Shown here: positions 53,579-64,000 of the stretch, piece after piece
Numbering within the stretch: the first letter of the stretch is position 1
How the letters are laid out: each line of letters opens with the position of its first letter
NCBI GenBank assembly: GCA_001953115.1
Contig: LSSL01000314.1
Location: 20,701 to 84,700, forward strand
Direction of reading: 5' to 3'
Source of the DNA: Smittium mucronatum
Taxonomy: Eukaryota > Kickxellomycota > Harpellomycetes > Harpellales > Legeriomycetaceae
DNA length: 64,000 bases
Position numbers and translations under genes: made by a program
Notes under the pieces: model-generated
Seen by the model: the letters and a program-made list of their open reading frames with translations, nothing else
What the model was told of the DNA's origin: nothing
The model's database searches: none

Positions 53579-53740
53579 CTGTAATGATCAGGTTAATGGA
53601 AAAAAATTTTATAATAAAAAGAAAAACTTGGGATATTAATTTAAATATGAAAAAAAGGTAAGGGAACAAGTTGAAAAGCTTAGTCACTACAACATGATTT
53701 ACCTCCAGTATTTATATTTTCTCGAGTTTTGAGAATTAAA
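53579..53740 (+). repeat. Three-copy 110-160-bp repeat, copy C
   Basis: Contains CTGTAATGATCAGGTT, core AACAAGTTGAAAAGCTTAG and a downstream 'tatttatattttctcgagttttgag'. Aligns with the minus strand of 25710-25868 from end to end. Confidence 0.6.
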
Positions 53741-56700
53741 TTAAAACCCGATAAAAATTATTCTGTTTTGAAGACTACTCATTATGTGTATTTAACTGAT
53801 CTGCTTATTGTACTTTTAATGGCTGCAGTGATTTTTTCATAAAAAAATAGCTGGAAATAAAAAAATTGTGCTCTATCATCCTTCTTGTGTCGGTAGAAAA
53901 ACGAGGATTTCCATTAAATTAAAGTGAGGGCTTTGATTAGCTTTGGTTCGACCTAAATATATGTAGATTTTGTTCTCTTTGTTAAAAATGAGTCTTTTTT
54001 TTTTTTTTGGTCTCATTTAATCAAAAAGCTATTTTTTGAATCGGAAATTGCCATAAGCTTTAAATATATGTCTTCAATCCTCAATTATATCAAAAATAAT
54101 TTACAATTTTTCAAATAAAACCATTTTTAATCATTTGGAATATCTTAGCAAAAAAAAGCTATGATAAAGAAGTCAAAATACTGTGCCTTCAGTATTATTA
54201 TAAATTTTTATATAGGGAATGCTAAATTTAAGCAATAAATTTAAATTTATTTTTGCTGTACATTATTTCAAATCACTACCAATTTAAGAGAAAAAATATT
54301 TTTTATTCTACCAATAGAAAGATTGTAAATATATAAGAATTTTTTTTAAAAAAACAGCACAATTTTAAGCTGTGAGTAAAAAAAATAATATTCTGTTTTT
54401 AAGAAAGCATAAGCTAAAAAATTACCCTTGTTGAAGAGTAATGTAAGCAGTAAAAATATTTTTATGAAAATCCAATAAAAACTAAATTAATCCTTTTATG
54501 GTTTTTTATAATTTAAATATGTGATTTTTGAATAAAAATTTCATTGATTTGAATCTTTAAATCATTTTTAATCTAAATAATATTCATCTTTCTCAAATAT
54601 CACGAAAATAATTTCATTTGAATTTAAATTAATTAAAAATATTACTCTATTAAATCCCAATAATTCTAGCTTAAACATAATTTATGTAAATAATAGAAAG
54701 GTCTATTTTTGGGTGAGATTTGATGGAGAATGAGATGTATGAAAATAAAAAGAATTTTTTTGAAAACTAAGTTTTGAAAAAATCAAAAAAATTGTGATAA
54801 AAAATTTTAGCTATTCTAAAAATTAAAAAGGTAAAGAATTTCAGGTTAAATTAAGACTTATCAGATTTTATGATGGAAAGTTTAGTAATATCATATTTTA
54901 TTATAGAAAAATTAATAATTATCATGGAGATGACCACTGCAGTATATGCATAAAATTTGAAAATATTGACCATAAATGGGGGGTTTTGGAATTAAAATAA
55001 CTTGATGCAAAATTTAGAATGATTAAGGAAAAATAAAAAAAAGTTAGTAGTTACATATGAATTTAATTGATATTCTTTACTGTAAACTATTAAAAAATTT
55101 ATAATAAAAAAATGTCTAATCACGAAAAATATTTTTCAAAAAAATAAGCATAAGATTTTTTAAAAAAAAAAAATTAAGTCATACATACGTCGCAGATTTT
55201 ACACAGGATTTATTAAATTTGATGGTGAATGCAGCTCCAAAAATCGAATAAAAATATTATCCAGGGCCACTGTTTTACACGTGGATTCAAAATTTAAGCA
55301 CGTTTATGGTAATTATTCCGTAATAGTCTCAAGGATTAGAGAAGTAAATCAGGAATTCTTTTCAATAAATCTCTATATTGTGAGAAGTGAAAGTAAAAGT
55401 TCTTATTAATAGGTATTTAATACCCTAAAAAAAGAATTTTGAAATTAAATGAAAATATAAAATTAAAAATATCATTTCGGATTGTTCTAGGAGAATAAAA
55501 TATGCTTGGAAGAATTAGTTCAATCCAAATTTAAGGCAGATTGTGAATTCCACATTATGAAAAAATTTGAGAAAATAATCTAAAAAAGGAAATGCATAAA
55601 ATTTAGCTAAATTTTATATAATTATTTGAAGTGAATTCATATGCTTCCAAAGTATAAATATTTTGAAAATAGATACAAATCTCTTCATGATGAAATGTGC
55701 ATATTTTGGAGAGCCAGCTGAAATCAATTTAAAATGATCGATGGATATTTAAAAACAAGTTTAAACTCTCTGAGAGATATTATGTATTTAGCCAATCGAA
55801 TAAAAATAGGTTTTAAAGGCACTTCAAAAACATTAAGGACCGATAATTTTTTAAAAATCAATTAGCATAGTGGACCTTTTAAAACATCCATTTAATTTAT
55901 TAACGATTCTGATAATATTTATATTCCATATCACAATATTTTATATAAAAAAACAGTTAAATCCAGGCTAAAATGATTTTCTTTGACCTTGTAACTGTTT
56001 TTAAAGAAAAATAGCATTTTTTTGGTGTCTGAAAATGGGCTTGAATAGTATTTTTTCACAAAAATTTCACAAAAATTTAACGATTTACAATTTGATACTT
56101 TAAATGAGTTTATTAACACATTTTATAAGCATGGCTTTTTTTAATAAGTAATTTTATAACTAAATGTACTAGTTTTTTTTGCAGCTGCAGTAATTTTCTA
56201 CAAAGAAAAAAAAAGAACCCGCGTATATTGGTGTCATAAAAAAAATCTTCAAAAAGTTATTATCATTACTCTGATCCATCAAAAAAGATCAGCTGAATGT
56301 CTAAGAAACATAAAAAACAGCAACATCTTATTTTATTTTTTTAGGTAAATAATGTAATCACTGAATTTTCTTTTAAAGTAAAAATAATAGATTTATTTTA
56401 ATATTTTTTTTTACAAGTTAAATATTACACTATGATTTAATAGTGTTTTCCTTTTTATAAAAGACATTATATTTCAACCTAAAAAATAATGTTTTTTAAT
56501 TAGAATTATATATTTATAATTAAAACGAGATTTAAGGCAAGTTCACAATTTTATATATAATATCTGAGAAATATGAAAATAATGTTGAAAATAATAGGTA
56601 ATAAATATCAAATATATAAAAATTAAATAGCATTAAGAGGCATATATTTTTAATTAATATAATCCATACATCTAATAAAGAAAATAATCAAAAACAACTA

Positions 56701-58089
56701 ACTTATCACTTTTCTAAGACTTAAACATTGTTGAAGAGCTTAATTTTGTGATTATTTCTCTTTATTAGAAATAAATAAGCCCAGATTCTAAGTTAGCAAT
56801 AGGCAATTCTCCCTTTGTGTTTTTTAATAGCAACTAAAGTGATATTGAATGAGTAAGCAGGTTTTTATTTTGTGTTTGATGTATTTTGGAGTTTTATACA
56901 AGCATAATAATTAGTTTATTTTATTATAGGGGAGGTGTAGCCTGTTTATATCTGAGTAAAAATGCAGGCAACTTAGATCCAAATATCGAAAAAGTGATAA
57001 ATTGCAAAGTTTATATATATATATATATATTTTTGAAAAATTGGTGCTCAAATACAATCAAATAGTCAGAGTTTTAGATAAGCCATATATATATATTTTT
57101 TTAAAGAAAAAATAGCATGACAACCTAAAATCAATTATACAAATTATACCAATTTTATATATTTTATAAAAAAAATCACTAGCTTAGAATACACTTAAGT
57201 CCAAGTTTGGTTTTTATGATGTTACTTGAAATAGTAAAATAAAGCAAAAGTTGTACACAGATTTTATAAAAAAATCGATTAATAAATAAAATTAATTTTT
57301 CTTTCTTAAATTTTGTAAATTTAATTGCTTTTCTTTTTGAATTTTAATTGTTCATCCAATAAAATAAGATAGATATTAATATGGTCACACCATGAATTGC
57401 GATAAATTTTAAATAATGGAAGAAATAAAAAGTATTCTATAATTAGATAAAATCGTATTTTTTGTTTTCGGAATAAAACTATTATAAACAGAATACTAAA
57501 GAATAAAAGATTTGAACTTAGTATGGTTTTATTAGATATATTATAGAGGATGAAGAAAAGATTGACTAAATGGAAGCAAAGAATTAAAACTAAATAAGGA
57601 TGTAGGATCTCGAAGTAAAACTAATTGCTTTTGCTGTAAAGGGAATTATAATCGTTCAAGTAATATAGCGTTTAGGTATATAATTTAAGTTACTATAGAT
57701 GAATTGATCTACGTACTAAATATCAGATTGAGGAAATATGAATAATCCGAATGCTCTATTTATTTCACTGTAATAACAATTTTTGGGATTAATAAAATGA
57801 AGTAATAACGTAATCCTTAAATTTTCACAAGAATTGAGAAGATGAAAGGCTGTTCAATAGCTATGCCTAAAAAATCAGCAAAATCTATAAGTGTCATTAA
57901 AGCAAAATTGTTAGAATTAATTATCGTTCTAAAAGGTTCGATTAATTCTAAAATTATATATCGAATAGGAGATATATTAAGTTAAATCAAATTACAAAAC
58001 CGAGTCTTTCAGGTTGTTTGTAATATTTCTTGTGAGTCGACAGTATTTATCAAATATCAAATAGTTGGACTAAAAGGCATTGGAAACTA
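53741..58089. other. AT-rich intergenic DNA
   Basis: No supported gene on either strand. A TA dinucleotide tract lies at about 57012-57031. Only short, Lys/Ile/Phe-rich frames are present. Confidence 0.55.
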
Positions 58090-58240
58090 TTTAGTCAGTA
58101 GATATACCAGAGTTTGCTGCCAGTGTGGCTCCAATTGCTCTAATATTCGGTATAGGCGCGTCCGGGTCTTGATTAATTAGAATCGAAATGTTGTCTATGT
58201 ATCTGGTAATACTGTCCACTGAAAGAGATTTGCCTTATTG
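58090..58240 (-). pseudogene. Tyrosine recombinase C-terminal fragment (DIRS relic)
   Basis: The minus strand reads S-V-D-S-I-T-R-Y-I-D-N, then P-N-I-R-A-I-G-A-T-L-A-A-N-S-G-I-S before a stop. It aligns with S-T-R-G-L-Y-S-T-K-A-F-L-S-G-V of the intact recombinase at 62869-64000, and S-I-T-R-Y aligns with its T-I-A-R-W. The second catalytic Arg is present; the His of H-x-x-R is not (P-N-I-R). The part that would hold the nucleophilic Tyr is missing. It belongs to a different recombinase subfamily from the intact one. Confidence 0.5.
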
Positions 58241-59599
58241 TCAATGAATCTTATTATTTTGTTTACGATAAACTGTCTATTATATTCAAGCGGAGAGGGA
58301 AAAAGACTGCGTGCAATTTTTTTTTGATAAAAAATAATAGCCAGTAATTGGCGCATTATTGGTCAAAGTGCGCGTTTATCTGACATGGTTTCTCTACTGG
58401 TCATGAAACTTGCTTTATCTTTGGCGCTATTATTACATTGTAGAATATCTGTTTTTTAAATTAGCTCCTGTATAGTCTATGTGATGGATTTTACTATTGC
58501 TAAATAGTTTTGTCACCTCTAACAGTAAAAATAGATATTAGGTTATATTTTAAACTGATAGTTCTTTTTTGGCCCCTATTTTTTAAATATTTGTAAAAAT
58601 TGAGTTATTTTTATCTTAGATTCCACGAAACATCTTATTGAATATCATTCTAAAGATTTTAGAAATTTCGAGAAAAAGTTATTATTTTATGTTCCATATG
58701 AGCTTTAACTCAGAGTGAGTATTTAATATTTGTATGCTCTTATATTAACATAATTTGAATTTTCCTTTTTAAATACTTAATTATTCGGGTTGCACATAGT
58801 TGTGATTGAAATAATTAGATTTGTTCCGATCTAAATAGAGCTGTTTGATACAACTGTATCTGGATCGAAGTTTGATAATACTTTTTTTTAGAAAGGATAA
58901 AAAGTGGTATCTTAAATTCAGAGTCCTTGGTCTTTGAAGAAACTCCGCTGATTCTACAGGTGATCAATTTTCAGTGATTGTTGTTTGAGAGCGAAAGATT
59001 TCCGTTTTTTGGATCCAGAATTACTATGGTAGCTTTTAAGAGAAGATTTTGGTTCAATGAGAGAGAAAAAAGATCTGGGATCCATATTATTGATTTCTAT
59101 ATTAGAGCCGATATAGCCATTGTTATTCTATCTCATGAGTCTTTTATAATTTCTGAAATATCAGGCTCCAGGGTGGGTATCATATTGGATTTTGAACTTT
59201 TCCCACTTGAATGAAGCGTATTCTGGTATAGAGACCTGTTATCTTGGAACCAGTTGAAATAATTTTTCGTCTACTGTACTTTTTTGGAGCGAAAATACTC
59301 GCATTGTGTGAGCCTTACGATTTTAGTGTATCTAAAGACTCTTGAGATAGGAAAAATTCTGTTTGAGAAGTCAATCTGCTTTAAGCATCTGCAAAGCCCA
59401 GAACTAAAGAGAAATATGTCACTTGTGGCTGAATATGGGTCTATAATCAACGTTACAAAATCTCTTCTGATATTCCATGTAGTTTGGGGGATGTCTTTCC
59501 CCAGAATTTCCCCACATATTAGAATGAGTTTGTGTTATTTGGATAGACTAACACTGATATCACCACAAAGATATGAATTTTGAGTGTGTTCAGAACTTT

Positions 59600-60590
59600 A
59601 ATAAGTTTCTATGCGCTGATGTGAATCTGAGTCTCCGATTTTGTCCACAATCCCGAGTATATTCGAGATCCTGCTACTATATTCCAGGCCGAGTCGCTGG
59701 ATTCTGTGAAAATTAGTATTTCCAGAATCTCGAACAAGAACGAGAGCCCATCCCACGACTTCAATCGATTCTTCCAGAATAATAGGTTCTGGATGTCTGG
59801 TTTCTTCATAACACTGTCGATGTACATTATTTCGAAATCGACAGATAATTATTCTTGAGCTCCAGGGCCCGGCAAAGCATAAGACTTCCTACCAGTAGGG
59901 TTATACACATCCATTAGACTTTTCCAATAAAGCTCTCTAGACATCTAATTGTCGCCTGTCCAACGTTCAGTAACTTGCTTTCCTCTCTTCGGAGATCCCT
60001 GACCTTGGTAGAAGGCACCATGAGTTTCATATTTCCGGTGAATTTCATCATCCCCAGGTGTGTAATAGATTAGGATTGGGAACTTGACGATTTCTAGTCT
60101 TCGAAATTAAATCAAAGCTCCAAGATCTTAGATTATACCTTGCTTGTGATAACTACACACTCCTACTTGGAGGCTCTCATGATTAAAAGATAGTCCAGGT
60201 AAGCCAAGACTTGCTTTCCGTTTGATCTGGCATATTCTAATAAAGGCCGAAGAATTTCTGTGAAGACCAATGGAATTAGTGATAATCCTAATTGCAGAAC
60301 GTAAAACTGAAAGCAGCGACCATCCCAGATAAATCTGAGATATTTTCGGCACTGCTTGTACATCAGGGTATACATGAATGCATCTTGTCGGTATAAAGAA
60401 ATCAGGTAACATTTTCAACGTATCATTCTGTATGTCGATGAAAGAGTATTAATCTTAAAGTTCTGTTATTCTAAGTGAAGATTGAGCTTTCGGAGGTCTA
60501 ATACTGTCACAATATCTCCGTTTTTCTTCGAAATAGTAAAAATCTGACTATAGAATCCGCGTATCTTGGTTGTACCTCTTCAATGGCTCA
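59600..60590 (-). pseudogene. DIRS-like reverse transcriptase and RNase H relic
   Basis: Clear landmarks on the minus strand: G-F-Y-S-Q-I-F-T-I-S-K-K-N-G and V-L-D-L-R-K-L-N (60500-60560), Y-L-I-S-L-Y-R-Q-D-A-F (motif A, first Asp replaced by Tyr), K-Y-L-R-F-I-W-D-G, Q-L-G-L-S, then Y-L-D-Y at 60190-60201 where active enzymes have Y-L-D-D. Beyond: H-L-G-M, P-S-T-K-V, R-D-L-R-R-E, and RNase H with T-E-S-S-D-S-A-W and G-L-W-T-K-S-E (about 59620-59730). At least eight in-frame stops occur. Loss of catalytic Asp residues in motifs A and C shows relaxed selection. Confidence 0.88.
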
Positions 60591-60999
60591 CTTCGATAGC
60601 TAAAAAGTGACTTCGTTTGAAAAAAACATTCTTGTCTATCAACTAATATTCCTATTTTAACAATGCGGGTGAGACGTCAGAGATGGGTCTATAAGGTTTA
60701 AAGTAGAGCCAGGGCGATTCTGCGCCCTGATCGACTTCGAAACCGTCTTTGATATAAAAAGAAGCTGGGTTGGCCAATGTTCCCGGAAAAAAATCACCAC
60801 CAGAGACGGCGATTTCTCATCTCCATGACGAAATTATGTTTTTTCCAACGATGAATTCGATGTTGAGAGATCGGATTCCTGAAAAGAATTCTTAATCCCT
60901 TCGAAACTATGTTCCGAACCCGACTTCTTAAGTTATGTTTGATAAATCAGCCTTTAAAATAGCTAGTAAAATCGTACTGGAGGAACCTGTTTTTTCTCT

Positions 61000-61360
61000 T
61001 CTGAGACCCTTTCCCAAGGCCGCGACCCCTTCCGCGAAAATTTAATTTTAGGTCCAATTTCTTATTTGAGGAGCTGGAATCTGAGGTTGGTGCAGCATTA
61101 TACTCTGAGCGGTAATTTTTTTGCAGTTTTAAGAATTATTTGAGATCTTAACCAGCTGGCACTTGCGCATGGTTGGATTCTCTTTCTTTTAGCCGCCGGC
61201 TTCTTTGCGATAAGGGTGCCTAGCAATTTTTGATCTTTAGAGATCTCGTTTCTGACTCGATGAGCTCATTAGGTTTTCCCGGAAGATTCAATCCTTTAAG
61301 AAGGTTAACTAACCTCACTTGAGTTAAATTTTTAGTGATTTCATCTGGGATCGCTCTCAT
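61000..61360 (-). pseudogene. DIRS-like gag (ORF1) relic
   Basis: The minus strand from an ATG at 61360 reads M-R-A-I-P-D-E-I-T-K-N, then L-L-K-G-L-N-L-P-G-K, before a frame change. Near 61050 it reads F-R-G-R-G-R-G-L-G-K-G, an Arg/Gly nucleic-acid-binding patch common at the end of gag-like proteins just before RT. The gag assignment rests on this patch and its position. Confidence 0.55.
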
Positions 61361-61400
61361 TGTGCTAAAAAAAAAATTAATAAGTATTTTTAGAGATTTT

Positions 61401-62593
61401 TTTCCGGAGTCACCTGGAATCTACGATGGATGTATTAATCAAATGAACTTATTGCCTGTGCAAAATATAACCGTTTTAGATAGAGATCAAAATCAGTTTT
61501 TTTATCTGTTCTCGACGCTGAATCTTTCGGTGGCCGCGGTATGTAATTCATAGAAATTGTACTGAGTTAAGAGTGTATTGCAAAATTCAGTTCTTCTTCA
61601 GTTAATCAGGACCTAAAGAAATCTTCTTCAATTGATGAGGGTGCATTAGTTAGTTCTGATAGATTGTGAGATCAATTAAAGGGATCCTTTCTGTAATGCA
61701 AGATTCTTCTAAATCGGCTGTAAGATCCTTTTATATCAGAAGTTGATTAAAAATTTCAGTCAGTACATTAATTTTCTCAAAACTTGATGAGGCTTAAGCT
61801 ATAATCTCTCGCTCAATCTTTTTAGTTAAAGGGATTATAGTTCAAATGAATAATTTTAAAAAATGAAAATATTTATGCTGATAGAGTACCTTTGCGAAAG
61901 AAAAGATGATAAGGATATAGCTAAACTGTATTTCATAGTCTTTATCATAAAATTTCTTTAGTTGAATATTTATCTTTATTTTATTTTATTGATTTATATT
62001 TCTCTTTAGTTTTACCCAATAAAATGGTAACAATTAATATGTGTCCTATTGGATATATAATTGAAAAAATAACTCGCTTTGGAATCCCGGAAACCATACT
62101 AGCAGATTGAAATCAATTTACCACAGAACCTGTTTGAAAATTAATCAAGCATATGTTTTTAAATTTGAAAAAATATGGTCTATATCAAGAATATTTAGTC
62201 TCGGTCTAAAGACTTGATTATATCATAATTTATGCCTTTATAAAAAGTTTAAATGAAGGAAAAACAGATTTGGAACATTACCTTTTTGGATCATAATATT
62301 TTTTGCTTCCTAGAACAGATAATATGACTAATGGATCGCCATACTTCTAGGTTATTGGGATCGAGTAGAGGCTACCAATCGATGAAAGCGGTCATCTGAA
62401 TTTCGGATCTGGTCTATTTTTAAAAAATTAGGAAGTTTAATCGGCCCAATTGCTTCGAAGAATACAAAAAAGTAAAAAAAAAAGGCCGAATAATAGTTTT
62501 TTTTTTTAAAAAAATAAATTTGTAAGTTATTTAATGAAAAATAGAGAAAAAAATAATAACAGAGCAAATTAAAGAATAGATATACTGGAACTT
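61401..62593. other. Spacer between two DIRS-like elements
   Basis: AT-rich sequence without supported genes. The right part (62300-62590) may already belong to the 3' untranslated end of the element that carries the intact recombinase. Confidence 0.4.
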
Positions 62594-62623
62594 TTGAAGA
62601 CTGTTTGAGGGACCGAAGGTCCC
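62594..62623 (+). repeat. Inverted repeat, left copy (30 bp, perfect)
   Basis: Exact reverse complement of 62826-62855. It contains the near-palindrome GGACC-GAA-GGTCC and is also a direct, imperfect copy of 62884-62924. Confidence 0.95.
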
Positions 62624-62825
62624 TTTAACGATTGGTGGTAGGCCGTTCAGGCCGCATTTGCTCTTTATTGGCAGATAGTAAACGTAGATAAGAGAAATAA
62701 ATAAATAAAATAAGATAGTGTAAATTGGTCCTAGTAGACCCTGTGGCATAATCAGTCATTTTTAAAGTTAATAATTTGTTTAGCGATTTTCTGAGGGAAT
62801 GCGGAGGGTGGGTAGAGTCGTTTTC

Positions 62826-62855
62826 GGGACCTTCGGTCCCTCAAACAGTCTTCAA
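62826..62855 (-). repeat. Inverted repeat, right copy (30 bp, perfect)
   Basis: Partner of 62594-62623; 202 nt lie between the copies. It ends 13 nt before the recombinase stop codon. Confidence 0.95.
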
Positions 62856-62868
62856 CTACTCTTCATAT

Positions 62869-63999
62869 TCATTCAAACAGTCTAGACTGTTCTTCTAGAC
62901 CGAAGGTTCCTTTAACAATTGGTGTGTTTGTAGTTTGAAATATCGCTAGAGTGGAGGTGGTTATTATTTCCTCGGTTGGTTTGAAATAATATTTCTTGAA
63001 CGTATTGGGTGTGCTCCAATCAGCTTGCTTCAATATATTCTCTAGTTTTACCCCTGATAAAAACGCCTTTGTTGAGTATAATCCTCTAGTACTATGGGCA
63101 GTGTCTGTTGACCCAATACTTAATAAAGCATTTTTTATCCATCTGGCTATAGTGTCATATGACGTGGGCTTTATTTTTGGAACAAAGACAAAAAACATGG
63201 TATCAAGGAACTTCCCTTCTGCGCAAGTAGCAGTTAGTTTAAGGTAAAGCTCCAGTGTTTTTACTGGGCAAATATTTTCTTCCCCTTCTAATGGGGCCAA
63301 CCAAATATATTTCGGTGTTTTGTTTTTATTACTTGGGCACAACAGATATAAGGATCCGTTTTCGGATTTGCGTATTTGAGAACGCATTATTCCTTGTATT
63401 TCCCTTCTGGTTCTCCATAAAGTGGCTAGGGCCAATAAAATAACCGATTTTTGGCCGAGTAAATTTAATGATAGATTACTGCTGTTACCCCAAGAATTTA
63501 TCTTTACTAGCAGTGTATTTATATTCCATGTCGGGAAAGGTTTAGGGGTTTTTACTGTACTTTTTTTTAGGCCTTGTAGTAGCCTACTCACTCTTCTGTC
63601 AGAAGTCACTGGCTTTTGAGTTGGGTACAAGTTCAGCCAATAGTCTGACACCGCTGTGGCATTAATTAGAATCGAAGATGGCTTAAGATTGAATGAAGCG
63701 AGAAAATTTGATAGAGCTACTGGATTGTATTCTTTGTGATTTATATTATTGGCTTGCGCCCAAATAATAATTTTTTTGACTCCAGCATCGTAATTTCTTC
63801 TGGTATTAGGTCTGATTGCCTCTGATATCAATTTTTTGGCGGAAAGGGAGAGTTGGAGATCATTTTCCCCGATATTTTCCAAAATAATATTTCCCACTGG
63901 GGATGTGCGTTCTGTAATTTTATCGGATGGCACGTTGTTATTTTTGAAATTAAAGGGTACCACGGCTGAGAAGTCCAATTTGGTGTGACTATTATCATT
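62869..63999 (-). CDS. DIRS/Ngaro-like tyrosine recombinase (5' end outside window)
   Basis: The frame is open from the right edge to a TGA at 62869, at least 376 codons without a stop. The catalytic signature is complete: an Arg cluster L-W-R-T-R-R-E-I (box I, about 63402-63425), T-A-H-S-T-R (H-x-x-R, about 63085-63102), A-D-W-S about 23 residues later, and K-Y-Y with the Tyr nucleophile about 10 residues after that. The H-x-x-R...A-D-W...F-x-x-Y-Y layout is that of recombinases from DIRS-type retrotransposons, which integrate circular cDNA without an integrase. The N-terminal half has a SAM-like core-binding region (T-R-R-N-Y-D-A-G-V). The last codons (I-V-K-G-T-F-G) lie in a sequence repeated at 62605-62637. 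Crypton-type DNA elements also encode tyrosine recombinases and are the alternative. Confidence 0.88.
   Translation of the reverse strand, partial: NDNSHTKLDFSAVVPFNFKNNNVPSDKITERTSPVGNIILENIGENDLQLSLSAKKLISEAIRPNTRRNYDAGVKKIIIWAQANNINHKEYNPVALSNFLASFNLKPSSILINATAVSDYWLNLYPTQKPVTSDRRVSRLLQGLKKSTVKTPKPFPTWNINTLLVKINSWGNSSNLSLNLLGQKSVILLALATLWRTRREIQGIMRSQIRKSENGSLYLLCPSNKNKTPKYIWLAPLEGEENICPVKTLELYLKLTATCAEGKFLDTMFFVFVPKIKPTSYDTIARWIKNALLSIGSTDTAHSTRGLYSTKAFLSGVKLENILKQADWSTPNTFKKYYFKPTEEIITTSTLAIFQTTNTPIVKGTFGLEEQSRLFE
62876..62891. repeat. 16-bp perfect palindrome
   Basis: AACAGTCTAGACTGTT reads the same on both strands. It lies inside the recombinase 3' end, between the inverted and direct repeats, where a recombinase crossover site could be; that role is inference. 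Confidence 0.8.
62884..62924 (+). repeat. Direct repeat of the left copy, overlapping the recombinase stop region
   Basis: AGACTGTT...GACCGAAGGTTCC followed by TTTAAC(A)ATTGGTG matches 62598-62637 with few changes. It codes for the last residues of the recombinase on the minus strand. Confidence 0.85.
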
Positions 64000-64000
64000 T

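Larger units (their letters stand above)
58090..61400 (-). mobile_element. Decayed DIRS-like tyrosine-recombinase retrotransposon
   Basis: Read on the minus strand the order is gag-like (about 61360-61000), reverse transcriptase (about 60590-59890), RNase H (about 59800-59600), a linker with W-x-x-x-x-x-I-P-D-L and D-P-K-N-G (about 59130-58990), and a tyrosine recombinase fragment (about 58240-58090). RT of this lineage with a recombinase instead of an integrase defines DIRS-type elements. Stops and frameshifts occur throughout, so it is inactive. Terminal repeats were not found, and the borders are set by the last recognisable coding sequence. Confidence 0.8.
62594..64000 (-). mobile_element. 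3' end of a second DIRS-like element, continuing beyond the window
   Basis: An open tyrosine recombinase frame reaches the right edge, and its 3' side is followed within 300 nt by a perfect 30-bp inverted repeat (62594-62623 and 62826-62855) and a direct repeat overlapping the end of the coding frame. In DIRS-type elements the recombinase is often the last gene and complementary or split repeats close the element, so gag, RT and RNase H should lie to the right of the window. The link to a full element is inference. Confidence 0.65.

Noticed and set aside
58978..59583. Plus-strand frames of 78 and 99 codons
   Set aside because: They lie over the minus-strand DIRS relic, whose RT/RNase H and linker reading explains the composition.
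62531..62749. 72-codon minus frame containing I-V-K-G-T-F-G like the recombinase end
   Set aside because: The similarity comes from the direct repeat at 62605-62637; the rest is hydrophobic AT-rich sequence after the element's coding region.

Overview
The window is nuclear DNA from a eukaryote, most likely a fungus. Four protein genes carry short GT..AG introns (about 55 to 110 nt), the flanks are very AT-rich, and there are many decayed retrotransposons, of DIRS-like and LINE type. The gene set (a CORVET/HOPS-type RING protein, valyl-tRNA synthetase, TFIID subunit TAF2 with C-terminal bromodomains, mitochondrial EF-G) is ordinary eukaryotic housekeeping. The composition, the DIRS-type elements and the TAF2-bromodomain fusion make an early-diverging, zygomycete-type fungus a reasonable guess, but the sequence alone does not prove it. 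The standard genetic code fits all four genes. A 648-nt run of N marks an assembly gap.

Layout. 1-1747: 3' part of a Vps8-like gene (+). 1748-14443: gene-poor AT-rich DNA holding the gap and one copy of a dispersed repeat with a broken ORF (about 4979-5780). 14444-17705: valyl-tRNA synthetase (-), two exons. 18400-21760: decayed coding-like DNA, possibly a retroelement gag relic. 23902-about 27193: a 3.3-kb foldback element with long inverted arms, flanked by TA on the left. 28490-33630: a decayed LINE (-) with recognisable ORF1, endonuclease and reverse transcriptase parts. 34327-41156: TAF2 (+), 14 exons by my reconstruction, ending in three bromodomains. 41610-45167: mitochondrial elongation factor G (-), 13 exons, convergent with TAF2. 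46700-50030: two more copies of the dispersed repeat around a compact 386-bp TA-flanked foldback element (47642-48027). 50031-58090: AT-rich DNA with small relics. 58090-61400: a decayed DIRS-like retrotransposon (-) in the order gag, RT, RNase H, tyrosine recombinase. 62594-64000: the 3' end of a second, apparently intact DIRS-like element (-): an open tyrosine recombinase frame running off the right edge, followed by inverted and direct repeats.

The four host genes serve unrelated processes (endosomal tethering, cytosolic or dual translation, RNA polymerase II initiation, mitochondrial translation), and no cluster logic joins them. Most of the remaining sequence is mobile-element debris. 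The least ordinary items are the two related TA-flanked foldback elements, the three-copy repeat family that carries an unrecognised ORF, the terminal-repeat architecture beside the tyrosine recombinase, and the TAF2 triple-bromodomain tail.
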